A stretch of DNA of 64,000 nucleotides from Ligilactobacillus sp900765635 (GCF_949152225.1 NZ_CASCJC010000001.1:1612001-1676000), one strand, 5' to 3'. Shown: positions 7,586 to 16,903, numbered from the stretch's first letter. Notes: generated from the letters alone by a model not told the origin. Translations and numbers: made by a program.

Positions 7586-8704
7586 ATGTATCACTCTATT
7601 TTGATTAAGCCTTTTTCTGCAACTTGTAATCTACGGTGTAAATATTGTTTTTACGCCGATGTTAGCGCGCAACGCCAAGTAAAATCTTATGGAAAAATGA
7701 CGCCTACTACCTCGCATGCTTTGATCACTAACATTTTTTCAACATTAAAGGATGGAGACATCATAAATATTGCCTTCCAAGGAGGAGAACCGACCTTGGC
7801 AGGACTTAATTTTTTTAAGGATTTCGTTTCCTTTGTCAAACAACAAAAACGCGCTATAACCGTCAATTATGCCTTACAAACCAACGGCATCTTGATTAAC
7901 GAGCAATGGTGTGACTTTTTAAAAGAAAATAACTTTTTAGTGGGGCTGTCAATCGATGGACCCGCCCAATTTCATGATTTGTACCGGCGTGATCCAAAAG
8001 ATCAACCGACATTCAAACGTCTAATCCACACCAAAAAATTATTCGAGCAATATAATATCGAATTTAATATTTTGTGTGTATTAACTAGTCAATTAGCTCG
8101 GCATCCACAACAAGTATTTAACTTTTTGTTGGAACAAAAAATACCTTATATTCAGTTTATCCCCTGTTTAGATGAATTAAATGTGGATAAACCAAGCCAA
8201 TATGCTCTAAATCCACAACTCTTTTATCGTTTTTATAGCCGTTTATTCAAACTTTGGCTCGCTGAATTTAAAAAAGGGCATTACTTAAGTATTAAATTAT
8301 TCGACGATATCATCAATTTAGTAACAAAAAAACAAGTTAATGCTTGTGGATTAACCGGATATTGCTCGTTTCAAACGGTAATTGAAGCAGATGGCTCTGT
8401 TTTCCCTTGTGATTTTTACGCTCTTGACGAATACTATGTGGGTAATATTGTGGATGAAAGCTATCAAGAATTACGCAAAAAAAATGTTATCCACAAATTT
8501 TTAACATCCCGTAGCACTCTTCCAGAATATTGTTCTGCTTGTCCTTGCAAATTTTTATGTAATGGCGGAGGCAAACGTATGCAACAAGCGATGTATGTGG
8601 ATAAAAATGGTACTTTTTGTGGATATCGTGAGCTTCTTTTAGAAATCTTACCTCAAATCCAACAAGTACTACTTTATCTTCCACAGGCTAAATTTAGCTA
8701 CTAA
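7586..8704 (+). CDS. Anaerobic sulfatase-maturating enzyme (radical SAM)
   Basis: 372 aa. Radical SAM cluster CNLRCKYC (Cys 14, 18, 21) followed by FQGGEPTL and LSIDGP, then a C-terminal SPASM region with Cys-rich motifs CGLTGYC, VFPCDFYALDEYYVGNI and YCSACPCKFLCNGGG, ending with FCGYRE. This is the architecture of anSME enzymes, which use SAM and three [4Fe-4S] clusters to convert the sulfatase Cys or Ser into formylglycine without oxygen. The only sulfatase visible (5115-6566) has the matching CxPAR motif. In-frame TGA at 7568 supports the ATG at 7586 as start. A terminator follows. Confidence 0.94.
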   Translation: MYHSILIKPFSATCNLRCKYCFYADVSAQRQVKSYGKMTPTTSHALITNIFSTLKDGDIINIAFQGGEPTLAGLNFFKDFVSFVKQQKRAITVNYALQTNGILINEQWCDFLKENNFLVGLSIDGPAQFHDLYRRDPKDQPTFKRLIHTKKLFEQYNIEFNILCVLTSQLARHPQQVFNFLLEQKIPYIQFIPCLDELNVDKPSQYALNPQLFYRFYSRLFKLWLAEFKKGHYLSIKLFDDIINLVTKKQVNACGLTGYCSFQTVIEADGSVFPCDFYALDEYYVGNIVDESYQELRKKNVIHKFLTSRSTLPEYCSACPCKFLCNGGGKRMQQAMYVDKNGTFCGYRELLLEILPQIQQVLLYLPQAKFSY

Positions 8705-8707
8705 ATC

Positions 8708-8752
8708 AAAAAAGAAGCCCATGAAATAAATTTTTCATAAGCTTCTTTTTTT
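8708..8752 (+). terminator. Terminator of the maturase gene
   Basis: AAGAAGC...ATGAAA pairs with TTTCAT...GCTTCTT across a short AT loop, followed by a T-run. The flanking A-run makes it possibly bidirectional with the LysM gene ending at 8824. Confidence 0.8.
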
Positions 8753-8823
8753 ACATAATTTCAATAAGTATAGACTAAGTGTTTTTAGCCTACTTTTTTA
8801 ATCCATACTATTTTTGTTAGCTA

Positions 8824-9471
8824 TTAAAACCAGCCATTTGCATCCCAGTGAGCTTTAGCAGCTTGCCATGAGCCATAACGTGACATTACATATTGTTGTG
8901 CGACACGTTCTTGGTTAGCTGGGGATAAATCGCCGTTTAAATATGAAATTGTTAATTGGTATTTACCATAATAAATCCCATTTCTTGCAGTGTATGAGCC
9001 ACCAGATTCACGGCTAGCTACATATTGCTTAGCCATTTCTTCTGATTGTTGTGCTTGTATTACTGCTTGACGTTGTTGTTCTTCTTGTTGACGTCTTGCT
9101 TCTTCTTGCGCTTGTAGCTCTGCTTGGCGTTTAGCTTCTGCTTCTTGTTGCGCCTTAATTTGAGCTTGACGCTGCGCTTCAATTTCTTGTGCTCTTTGCT
9201 TTAATTGAGCAAGTTCTTGTTGTCTAGCTTCATCTTTTAACCCACTAGTTGGAACAATTTCAATTTTTTGTCCAGGGAAGATTTTATTAACATCTTCAAG
9301 ATATGGGTTTGCCAATTTAATGTCAGTGACGGTTGTATTATACTTTAAAGCGATATCTGAAAGCGTATCTCCTGGTTTCACCGTCACAGTGGCTGCGCTA
9401 GCTGCGATTGCAAAAAAAGCAATTAAACTAAGAGTCGCTGTCAAAGATACCCACGCTTTTTTGAAATCCAT
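8824..9471 (-). CDS. LysM and Apf-type cell-wall protein
   Basis: 215 aa from the ATG at 9471 (MDFKKAW), which has AGGAGAG 11 bases upstream; the longer start gives an odd N-terminus. Signal peptide about residues 1-27 (hydrophobic, ends AASA), one LysM domain (about 28-74, VKPGDTLSDIALKYN) that binds peptidoglycan, a Gln/Ala/Glu-rich coiled linker (about 80-145), and a C-terminal lysozyme-like or resuscitation-factor-like domain (VASRESGGSYTARNGIYYGKYQL ending AHWDANGWF, with a likely catalytic Glu in SRESGG). This is the layout of aggregation-promoting-factor proteins of lactobacilli, which are secreted, wall-bound and linked to cell shape and aggregation. Hydrolytic activity is inferred. 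Confidence 0.87.
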   Translation of the reverse strand: MDFKKAWVSLTATLSLIAFFAIAASAATVTVKPGDTLSDIALKYNTTVTDIKLANPYLEDVNKIFPGQKIEIVPTSGLKDEARQQELAQLKQRAQEIEAQRQAQIKAQQEAEAKRQAELQAQEEARRQQEEQQRQAVIQAQQSEEMAKQYVASRESGGSYTARNGIYYGKYQLTISYLNGDLSPANQERVAQQYVMSRYGSWQAAKAHWDANGWF

Positions 9472-10034
9472 AAAGTAAATTTCTCTCCTAACTAATTTTA
9501 AACCGTGTTGATTTTTGCCACGGCTTCTTAACACTGCTTAAGTATACGGGCTAAATGTAACATCTACATACCAAGAGCATTACTATTTTCACAAATATCG
9601 TAATATTTGGCATAAAGTGTAATAAAGGCTTCACAAAGTATAGTAAAAGTCTTTTATATATATGCAAAAAAGACTATCATTTTGCCTATTTAAGTCGCTT
9701 ACAAAAAATTTTATATTATTATTAAAAATTCAAAATACTTGATTTAAAAATCATCATCTTTTTTTCAAATTTTCTTCAAAAAAATCATGTCAAGTGTTTT
9801 TTCGCAGAAATTTCATTATTTTTATAACATAAAAGTTACACAGTAACAATTTTGTTACAAAAAGCGATATTTTGCTTTAAAATCAATACTTATAGCCTCT
9901 AAAAACTCAGTATTTCACTTTGTCTCATTGTCCGTTCACTTTCATTTATTCCTAAAACAATAAAAAAATAACCTGAAATAGTGTAAAACACACTATCTCA
10001 AGTCATTTTAAGTGTTTATATCAGACATTCTTGT
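9472..10034. other. Long AT-rich intergenic region upstream of the LysM/Apf gene
   Basis: 563 bases without a supportable gene. It must hold the promoter and a possibly long leader of the LysM gene (minus strand), and at 9962-10003 the terminator of the PepSY lipoprotein gene. An AAATAT/ATATTT hairpin occurs near 9594-9609. Apf-type genes often have long untranslated leaders, but no RNA family is recognised here. Confidence 0.5.
9962..10003 (-). terminator. Terminator of the PepSY lipoprotein gene
   Basis: On the minus strand ACTTGAGATAGTGT pairs with ACACTATTTCAGGT (two wobble pairs) around a GTTTT loop, followed by a T-rich run. Confidence 0.8.
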
Positions 10035-10646
10035 TTAGTCATCAACTTCTTTTTCTAAAATTGTACCATTTTGGGCATTTAATTTTACATTTACTTCTTG
10101 ATTATTTACTCTAAACTTAACTTCCCAATAAGTTGTACCTAAATTACGATCTAATTCCCAACTTTCAATTGTGCCAGAACCAGCTTCTTTTTGTGCTGCT
10201 TGCGTTGCTGCTTGCAAATCCAAGATATTGCTTAAATCAAGTTTTTCATTGGCACGTTCTACTCCATTTTGTTCATCATGATCTAACATTTCACTTCTAT
10301 CATGGTAGACATTTTTAGTTTCCGCATCAAATTTAAGCTCATATTCGGTATTGTCATCCATACCATCAATCTTATAGACATAGTTTCCTAAGGACTTATC
10401 TAATTCTAATTCTAAACTTGTTATATCTGTATTTGGATGCTTTTCTTGATAAAACGCAATGGCATCAGCTACACTGACTTTGATTTCTGCTGGAACACCG
10501 CTAGTAGTTGTTGTTGTTTGTGAATTCATATGTGACTGAGAACTTGATGTTGCTTGCGAATGTTGTGTCGTTGGCTGATTGTTAGAACACCCTGCCAAAA
10601 CCAATGCTGCTAAAACCCCTACACCTAATAGCTTAACTTTTTTCAT
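10035..10646 (-). CDS. PepSY-domain lipoprotein
   Basis: 203 aa. Lipoprotein signal with lipobox VLAGC (Cys20), then a Ser/Thr/Gln-rich tether (about 21-52) and two PepSY-like repeats: VSVADAIAFYQEKHPNTDITSLELE...YVYKIDG and LQAATQAAQKEAGSGTIESWELD...YWEVKF. PepSY domains are thought to inhibit or modulate proteases at the cell surface. It lies 104 bases downstream of a histidine kinase gene in the same direction, but the gap holds an extended -10 (TGC-TATTAT) and an AGGAGG-type site, so it probably has its own promoter, perhaps controlled by the neighbouring system. Outside the cell, membrane-anchored. Confidence 0.85.
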   Translation of the reverse strand: MKKVKLLGVGVLAALVLAGCSNNQPTTQHSQATSSSQSHMNSQTTTTTSGVPAEIKVSVADAIAFYQEKHPNTDITSLELELDKSLGNYVYKIDGMDDNTEYELKFDAETKNVYHDRSEMLDHDEQNGVERANEKLDLSNILDLQAATQAAQKEAGSGTIESWELDRNLGTTYWEVKFRVNNQEVNVKLNAQNGTILEKEVDD

Positions 10647-10750
10647 TTCACTTTTCCTCCATATAATATAATATCTTTCTTGTTGTCTTTATAATAGCAA
10701 GAAAGAAAACTAAAAAAATCAAATTTAGTTAAGTTTAAAATGAAGATTTC

Positions 10751-12085
10751 TTAATTTTTTAATGGCCATAAAATTTCAAAAGTGCTCCCCCCACCAGGAG
10801 TCTCTTTTACACTTATTTTGCCTTGGTATTTTTCAACCAAATTCTTGACGATTGCCAAGCCAATTCCTGAACCTTCAATTTGATTTGAACGTGAATTTTC
10901 TACGCGATAAAAGCGTTCAAAAATTTTGTCTTTTTGACTATCCGCAATACCTTGCCCGTGATCAACTACTTGCAAACACAAGTTATCTTGCACTTTGCTA
11001 GCTATAACTTCTACTTTACCTGGGGCATATTTACGGGCATTTTCTAATAAATTTTGAAGTATTAGCTCAATATCTTTAGAATCTGCCATTAACCATAAAT
11101 CAGGATTACAATTCATTTCAACTTCTGTGTTAGATACTTCTTTTGCTCTATTTACTTCATTTATAGCTACTTGTGCGATATTAACTCGAGCAAGTTGCAT
11201 TTTTTGTGTCGTCTTACTCAAAAGCAACAATCTATTAGTCAAAAGCTGCAGACGTTTTGATTCTTTATCAATAAAATCCAATGAGTTTTCGACAATTTCA
11301 GGATGTTGCTTGCCTCTACGCATAATCAATTTCACATGGCCTCTAATAGCGGCAATCGGGGTTTTTAAATCATGTGATGCATCTGCTACGAATTGTTTTT
11401 CACGTTCAATTGCTTGTTTTTGTTTATCCAATAATTGATTGAAGGCGCTTGCTACTTCTGTAATTTCTATTGGATCAGGTGGAACCGTTAGTTTTCCATC
11501 TTTAAGTTCTTTAATTTCATGTGCCATCGTAGTCAGTTTTTTACTCCATTTGGCTACTCTAAAGTAAATCAAAATGGCCCCTAATACCAAAGCTATTGCA
11601 TTTAAAAATAAATTAATACGCAACAAACCCCTCGTTAAATCCAAAATGTCTTCACTATCCAATGCAATATCAACACTAAAATCACCTAAATTTTTATGCT
11701 TAACATAATAAATATCATCTCGACTAAACACAATTCCTGGAAGTAAAGGCACGCTTTTTCCAGTCTTAATTTGTTCAAATACGGCTGAAGCTGCATTTGA
11801 ATAATAAACACTTCCTGATGGTAATGATAGTTTTAACGCATCTTCATCCCCAGCAGAAACATAAGCATCTACCGTACTACGCCAATCTTGACTGCGACTT
11901 TGATCTTCCTCAATGGCTACAATTATACGATCTGCCCTTTTAGAAATATATTCATATGCAAATTCGGCCGAGGCTACGATATATACTAAATTACTCACCA
12001 GTAATATTAAAAACAAAATACACAAAAAATGTTTAGTCAACTGATATTGCGCCGTCTTACTGCTTTTTTTCAAATATTGCTTCAT
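10751..12085 (-). CDS. Sensor histidine kinase (HAMP, HisKA, HATPase)
   Basis: 444 aa. TM1 about 18-40, extracellular sensor about 41-152, TM2 about 155-176, HAMP about 177-228, HisKA with the phospho-accepting His238 in ASHDLKTPIAAIRGH, and the ATPase domain with N box (LLENARKYAPG), G1 (DHGQGI), F box (FERFYRVENSRS) and G2 (GSGIGLAIVKNL). Translated two bases after its response regulator. The ligand is unknown; the PepSY lipoprotein downstream hints at an envelope or peptide signal. Confidence 0.95.
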   Translation of the reverse strand: MKQYLKKSSKTAQYQLTKHFLCILFLILLVSNLVYIVASAEFAYEYISKRADRIIVAIEEDQSRSQDWRSTVDAYVSAGDEDALKLSLPSGSVYYSNAASAVFEQIKTGKSVPLLPGIVFSRDDIYYVKHKNLGDFSVDIALDSEDILDLTRGLLRINLFLNAIALVLGAILIYFRVAKWSKKLTTMAHEIKELKDGKLTVPPDPIEITEVASAFNQLLDKQKQAIEREKQFVADASHDLKTPIAAIRGHVKLIMRRGKQHPEIVENSLDFIDKESKRLQLLTNRLLLLSKTTQKMQLARVNIAQVAINEVNRAKEVSNTEVEMNCNPDLWLMADSKDIELILQNLLENARKYAPGKVEVIASKVQDNLCLQVVDHGQGIADSQKDKIFERFYRVENSRSNQIEGSGIGLAIVKNLVEKYQGKISVKETPGGGSTFEILWPLKN

Positions 12086-12087
12086 TT

Positions 12088-12762
12088 TTACTTCCTCAAA
12101 ACATAGCCAATGCCACGAACGGTTTGAATTAATTCACCAGCAGTACCTAACTTATTCCGCAACGTTCGAATGTACACGTCAACAACATTTGTTTGTCCAA
12201 AATACTCATATCCCCAGACACTATTTAATAACTCATCTCTAGTTTTGACTTCCTCTGGTGTCTTTAATAATTCATATAAGATGCCAAACTCTTTAGGAGT
12301 TAGTTCTACCATTTTACCTGCGACTTCAATTTGATGCTTGGCTAAGTCTAGCTTTAAATTAACATATTCTAAAACGTTATTTGTACTCTCTTTTTTAGCC
12401 AATCGTCTTTCAATCACACGAATACGGGCAAATAATTCTTCAATTTCAAAAGGTTTAGTCAAATAATCGTCTAAACCAGCATCTAAGCCAGTTACGATAT
12501 CACTCGTTTGATTCTTTGCTGTCATCATAATAATAGGAATCTCACTTTGACGCCGAATCCTACGAGCTACAGTAATTCCATCATATCCAGGCAACATCCA
12601 GTCTAATAAGATTAAATCTGGCACAAATTCTTCAAATTCCTGTAAAGCTTGTTTGCCGTTATTAATTCTTTTAACTTGATAGCCTTCAAATTCAAGTTCC
12701 GTTTGAATAAAACTCGCCAAACCATCTTCATCTTCGACCAATAATATTTTTAACGTGGCCAT
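12088..12762 (-). CDS. OmpR-family response regulator
   Basis: 224 aa. Receiver domain with acidic pocket EDED (10-13), phospho-acceptor Asp54 in ILLDWMLPG and Lys in DYLTKPFEIEE, then a winged-helix Trans_reg_C domain (about 128-224) ending VRGIGYVLRK. Partner of the kinase encoded directly downstream. It lies divergent from potABCD with a 243-bp gap. Confidence 0.96.
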   Translation of the reverse strand: MATLKILLVEDEDGLASFIQTELEFEGYQVKRINNGKQALQEFEEFVPDLILLDWMLPGYDGITVARRIRRQSEIPIIMMTAKNQTSDIVTGLDAGLDDYLTKPFEIEELFARIRVIERRLAKKESTNNVLEYVNLKLDLAKHQIEVAGKMVELTPKEFGILYELLKTPEEVKTRDELLNSVWGYEYFGQTNVVDVYIRTLRNKLGTAGELIQTVRGIGYVLRK

Positions 12763-12922
12763 ATTCTCACCTCATTTTTCTTTCATATCTATCATACATT
12801 AAATGTTGTTTAAACGATAAGTACTTACTATTATCTTTTTATTGCTTTAGTTTAAGAAAAAATTTTTAATTATGAACAATTTTTATATCAAATTATGTTC
12901 TAACAGTGTATTATTAAGAGAG

Positions 12923-12971
12923 TTGCTTAATAATAGCTAATTAAGCAAAAACTATCTGGTCAACACCAGAT
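12923..12971 (+). promoter_or_regulatory. Two consecutive hairpins in the potA leader
   Basis: Hairpin 1: TTGCTTAAT (12923-12931) with ATTAAGCAA (12940-12948). Hairpin 2: ATCTGGT (12954-12960) with ACCAGAT (12965-12971), loop CAAC. They lie between a likely -10 (TATTAT near 12910) and the potA ribosome site. Neither is followed by a T-run, so they are not simple terminators. Function unknown. Confidence 0.45.
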
Positions 12972-13005
12972 AAATCGTGTTTAAAAAACCGAAGGGGGTT
13001 AGATT

Positions 13006-14094
13006 GTGAAACAGCCAATCATTTCATTTAAAAATGTCATCAAGAGCTATGATGACGACATTCCAGTTTTGAAAAATGTGAGTTTTGACATCGAGGAGGG
13101 TAAATTTTACACGTTACTCGGACCATCTGGGTGCGGTAAAACAACGATTCTTCGGATGATCGCAGGTTTTTCAGAGCCGACTAACGGAGATATCTTTTTT
13201 GAAGGCAAACGCATCAATGAGGTGCCTGCCAATAAACGTCAGGTCAATACGGTCTTTCAAGATTATGCACTTTTCCCGCATATGAATGTTTTTGAAAACA
13301 TCGCATTTGGCCTGCGCATAAAAAAATTACCTAAGTACCAGATCAAACAAAAGGTAAAACAAGCCTTAAAGATGGTCCAATTGGAAGGTTATGAAAAGCG
13401 CGGGATCAACGAAATGTCTGGCGGACAAAAACAACGCGTAGCTATTGCACGTGCTATCATCAATGAACCTAAAATTTTATTACTTGATGAACCTTTGTCT
13501 GCTTTAGATCACAAATTACGCCTTGATATGCAATACGAATTACGTGAATTACAACAACGTCTAGGCATTACCTTTATTTTTGTTACTCATGACCAAGAAG
13601 AAGCTTTGGCAATGAGTGATGAAATCTTTGTTTTAAATAATGGTAATATCGTTCAAAGCGGAACGCCAGTTGATATTTATGACGAGCCAATCAACCATTA
13701 CGTAGCCGATTTTATCGGTGAAAGTAACATCGTTAATGGCATTATGATTAAAGATGAATTAGTTGAATTTGTCGGCAAACGTTTTGAATGTGTCGATGGA
13801 GGAATGCGTCCAAACGAACCAGTTGAAGTTGTCTTGCGTCCAGAAGATTTAACTTTGACTGATGTAGATCATGGTAAACTCAAGGTTAAAGTAGATACTC
13901 AACTTTTTAGAGGCGTTCATTATGAAATTGTTTGTTACGACGAACAAGAAAACGAATGGATTGTTCATTCTACTCGTAAAGCACAACCTGGTAGTATGGT
14001 TGGCTTAAACTTTGAACCAGAAGATATCCATGTCATGCGTTTCAATGAGTCTGAAGAAGACTTTGATGCACGTTTGGAAAGCTATGAAGATTAG
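13006..14094 (+). CDS. potA: Spermidine/putrescine ABC transporter ATPase
   Basis: 362 aa, GTG start with AAGGGGG 8 bases upstream. ATPase domain with Walker A GPSGCGKTT (39-47), signature MSGGQKQRVAIARA, Walker B ILLLDEPLSALD and switch His in FVTHDQEEALAMSD; the C-terminal TOBE regulatory domain spans about 240-360. Drives polyamine import on the cytoplasmic face. First gene of potABCD, with 1-base overlaps at potB-potC and potC-potD, indicating tight translational coupling. Confidence 0.97.
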   Translation: MKQPIISFKNVIKSYDDDIPVLKNVSFDIEEGKFYTLLGPSGCGKTTILRMIAGFSEPTNGDIFFEGKRINEVPANKRQVNTVFQDYALFPHMNVFENIAFGLRIKKLPKYQIKQKVKQALKMVQLEGYEKRGINEMSGGQKQRVAIARAIINEPKILLLDEPLSALDHKLRLDMQYELRELQQRLGITFIFVTHDQEEALAMSDEIFVLNNGNIVQSGTPVDIYDEPINHYVADFIGESNIVNGIMIKDELVEFVGKRFECVDGGMRPNEPVEVVLRPEDLTLTDVDHGKLKVKVDTQLFRGVHYEIVCYDEQENEWIVHSTRKAQPGSMVGLNFEPEDIHVMRFNESEEDFDARLESYED

Positions 14095-14105
14095 GAGGAC
14101 TTAGC

Positions 14106-14912
14106 ATGAAAAAGATGCGCACTTTTTTTGCGATTCCTTACTTTTTATGGCTCGCTTTATTTGTAATTGCTCCCGTAATTTTAGTTGTGGGATACTCATT
14201 TTTAGATACTAACGGTCATTTTACTTTGGCCAACTATGCCGCTTATCTTGGCTCTGGCAAATACTTGATGATGACATTTAACTCAGTTTGGTATGCTTTT
14301 TTGATTACATTGATTACATTAGTTATCAGCTACCCAACAGCCTATTTTTTGACTAAATTAAAGCACAAAGACTTATGGCTGTTACTCATCATTTTGCCAA
14401 CTTGGATTAATTTACTTTTAAAAGCCTATGCATTTATCGGTATCTTTGGGATCCACGGTGGTGTCAATAGCTTTTTAGGCTTCTTTGGGATTGCGCCACA
14501 GCAAATCTTATTTACCGATTTTAGTTTCTTAGTAGTTTCGATGTATATTGAATTGCCATTTATGATCATTCCGATCTTTAATGCTTTAGAAGAAATGGAT
14601 CAATCCCTCATTTCAGCAAGCAAGGACTTAGGGGCTAATCGCATCCAGACTTTTTGGAAAGTTGTTTTCCCGCTATCTTTAAACGGGGTTAAAAGTGGCA
14701 TTCAGGCCGTCTTTATTCCTTCACTTTCCTTATTTATGCTAACACGTTTAATCGGTGGCAATCGTGTGATCACCTTAGGAACTGCGATTGAAGAACACTT
14801 CTTGGTTACACAAAACTGGGGCATGGGTTCAACCATCGGCGTGGTCTTAATCATTGCAATGTTTGTTGTGATGATGCTGACTGGTGAAAAAAAGACGGGA
14901 GGTAAAAAATAA
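14106..14912 (+). CDS. potB: Spermidine/putrescine ABC transporter permease B
   Basis: 268 aa, six predicted membrane helices with the EAA-type coupling loop SASKDLGANRIQTFWKVVFPL (about residues 173-193) that contacts the ATPase. Pairs with PotC to form the polyamine channel. The stop TAA overlaps the ATG of potC (TAATG). Confidence 0.96.
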   Translation: MKKMRTFFAIPYFLWLALFVIAPVILVVGYSFLDTNGHFTLANYAAYLGSGKYLMMTFNSVWYAFLITLITLVISYPTAYFLTKLKHKDLWLLLIILPTWINLLLKAYAFIGIFGIHGGVNSFLGFFGIAPQQILFTDFSFLVVSMYIELPFMIIPIFNALEEMDQSLISASKDLGANRIQTFWKVVFPLSLNGVKSGIQAVFIPSLSLFMLTRLIGGNRVITLGTAIEEHFLVTQNWGMGSTIGVVLIIAMFVVMMLTGEKKTGGKK

Positions 14913-15727
14913 TGAAGAAATTTAAATGGGCTAATCTTTATTTAATCATTGTTTTTATCTTTTTATACTTGCCAATCGCTTATTTGATGTATTATTCCTT
15001 CAATAAAGGTAATAATATGAATCATTTTACTGGCTTTTCATTGCGTCACTTCAATGATTTATTCGGCGACACACGTTTAATGATCATTCTTTTGAATACA
15101 TTTATGTTGGCTTTTTTATCTTCATTGATCGCAACAATTATCGGAACCTTTGGAGCTTTGTCAATCTATTACTCCAAAAAACGGACTACCCGTAATAGCT
15201 TATTATCAGCTAACAACATTTTAATGGTTTCTCCTGATGTTATCATTGGTGCTAGCTTTTTAATTTTCTTTACCATGGTCGGTTCGTTATTTAGTGGCTT
15301 TAGCCTAGGCTTTTGGACCGTCTTGCTTTCACATATTGCATTTAGTATTCCAATTGTGGTGTTGATGGTTTTACCAAAGTTACAAGAAATGAAAGACTCA
15401 ATGGTATCGGCAGCCTATGACTTAGGGGCTAATCACTTCCAAGTCTTAAAAGATATCATCTTACCTTATCTAACACCAGGCATTATTGCTGGGTATTTTA
15501 TGGCTTTCACTTATTCATTAGATGACTTTGCCGTAACATTTTTCGTTACTGGAAATGGCTTTTCCACCCTATCTGTGGAAATCTATTCCCGCGCACGTCA
15601 AGGTGTTAGCTTAGAAATCAATGCTTTAAGTACACTTGTCTTCTTGTTTTCTTTAGTTTTAGTGATTGGTTACTACTATATTAGTAAAGACAATACTAAA
15701 ACAAACCGCAAAGGAGGCGAAGTTTAA
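14912..15727 (+). CDS. potC: Spermidine/putrescine ABC transporter permease C
   Basis: 271 aa, six predicted membrane helices and the coupling loop SAAYDLGANHFQVLKDIILPYL. Second permease half of the polyamine importer; start and stop both overlap the neighbouring genes by one base. Confidence 0.96.
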   Translation: MKKFKWANLYLIIVFIFLYLPIAYLMYYSFNKGNNMNHFTGFSLRHFNDLFGDTRLMIILLNTFMLAFLSSLIATIIGTFGALSIYYSKKRTTRNSLLSANNILMVSPDVIIGASFLIFFTMVGSLFSGFSLGFWTVLLSHIAFSIPIVVLMVLPKLQEMKDSMVSAAYDLGANHFQVLKDIILPYLTPGIIAGYFMAFTYSLDDFAVTFFVTGNGFSTLSVEIYSRARQGVSLEINALSTLVFLFSLVLVIGYYYISKDNTKTNRKGGEV

Positions 15728-16800
15728 TGAAAAAATTACGTGCTCTTTTTATTGGCATTGTTGCCATCATTGCTTTGCTTTTGTTAGGTGCCCACTTGCT
15801 TAACCGTTCAACAGGAATGGCTGGGGCTAAAGTGATTAATATCTATAACTGGGGCGATTATATCGATCCTGACCTAATTACTAAATTTGAAAAGCAAACT
15901 GGCTATAAGGTTAACTATGAAACTTTTGACTCTAATGAAGCTATGTATACTAAGATTCAACAAGGCGGAACCAACTATGATATTGCGGTTCCAAGTGAAT
16001 ATATGATTGAAAAAATGCGCGCTGCTCATTTGCTTAAAAAAATCGATCATGCCAAATTACCAAATCTCAAGTATATCGACCCGCGCTTCTTAAACAAGAG
16101 CTTTGATCCAGGAAACCATTACTCTATCCCATATTTTTGGGGAACTTTAGGCATCATCTATAATGACAAATTCTATAAGAAATCTGATGTAGATAGTTGG
16201 AATAAACTTTGGGATAAAAAGTTTAGAAATCAAATCATGTTTGTCGATGGTGCGCGTGAATTTATGGGAATTGGCTTAAGTAGTTTAGGTTATTCTTTAA
16301 ATAGTAAAAACGATACACAAATTCAGCAAGCTTATGAAAAGCTCAAAAAGCTCGCACCAAACGCTAAGGCGATTGTCTCAGATGAAATTAAGATGTACAT
16401 GAGCAACGAAGAAAGCAACATTGCTATAACTTATTCGGGTGAAGCTTGCGACATGATGGCCAATAACAGCCATTTGCACTACGTTATTCCTGAAGGCGGT
16501 ACTAACTTATGGTTTGACAACATTGTTATCCCTAAGACCGCTAAAAATCTTAAAGGTGCTTATGCTTTTATCAACTTCATGTTAAAGCCTGAAAATGCAG
16601 CTCAAAACGCCGAATACATCGGTTATTCCACTCCTAATAAAGGAGCTATGAAGATTTTGCCTAAATCGATTACATCTGATCGCCAATTTTATCCAACTGA
16701 AAAACAATTAGATAAAATGGAAGTTTACTCTAACTTAGGGCAATATTATTTGCAAAAATATAACGATTTATATCTTGAATTAAAGATGTATCGGAAATAA
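15727..16800 (+). CDS. potD: Spermidine/putrescine-binding protein
   Basis: 357 aa. N-terminal hydrophobic segment (about 5-24) without a lipobox Cys, so probably an uncleaved anchor or ordinary signal peptide. The mature protein starts with the typical VINIYNWGDYIDPDLITKFE and has the polyamine-site motifs SEYMIEKM and YFWGTLGIIYND. Captures polyamines outside the membrane for PotBC. Last gene of the operon, followed by a strong terminator. Confidence 0.96.
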   Translation: MKKLRALFIGIVAIIALLLLGAHLLNRSTGMAGAKVINIYNWGDYIDPDLITKFEKQTGYKVNYETFDSNEAMYTKIQQGGTNYDIAVPSEYMIEKMRAAHLLKKIDHAKLPNLKYIDPRFLNKSFDPGNHYSIPYFWGTLGIIYNDKFYKKSDVDSWNKLWDKKFRNQIMFVDGAREFMGIGLSSLGYSLNSKNDTQIQQAYEKLKKLAPNAKAIVSDEIKMYMSNEESNIAITYSGEACDMMANNSHLHYVIPEGGTNLWFDNIVIPKTAKNLKGAYAFINFMLKPENAAQNAEYIGYSTPNKGAMKILPKSITSDRQFYPTEKQLDKMEVYSNLGQYYLQKYNDLYLELKMYRK

Positions 16801-16808
16801 CAGCATAA

Positions 16809-16846
16809 ATTCTCTTTACTCACTAATCAGTAAAGAGGATTTTTTG
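16809..16846 (+). terminator. potABCD terminator
   Basis: CTCTTTACT (16812-16820) pairs with AGTAAAGAG (16829-16837), followed by ATTTTTT. Confidence 0.9.
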
Positions 16847-16903
16847 TAGCTAAAAAATATTAACTCCTGTATAATTCAAAAATTAGCCCTTACTAATTAA
16901 TGT

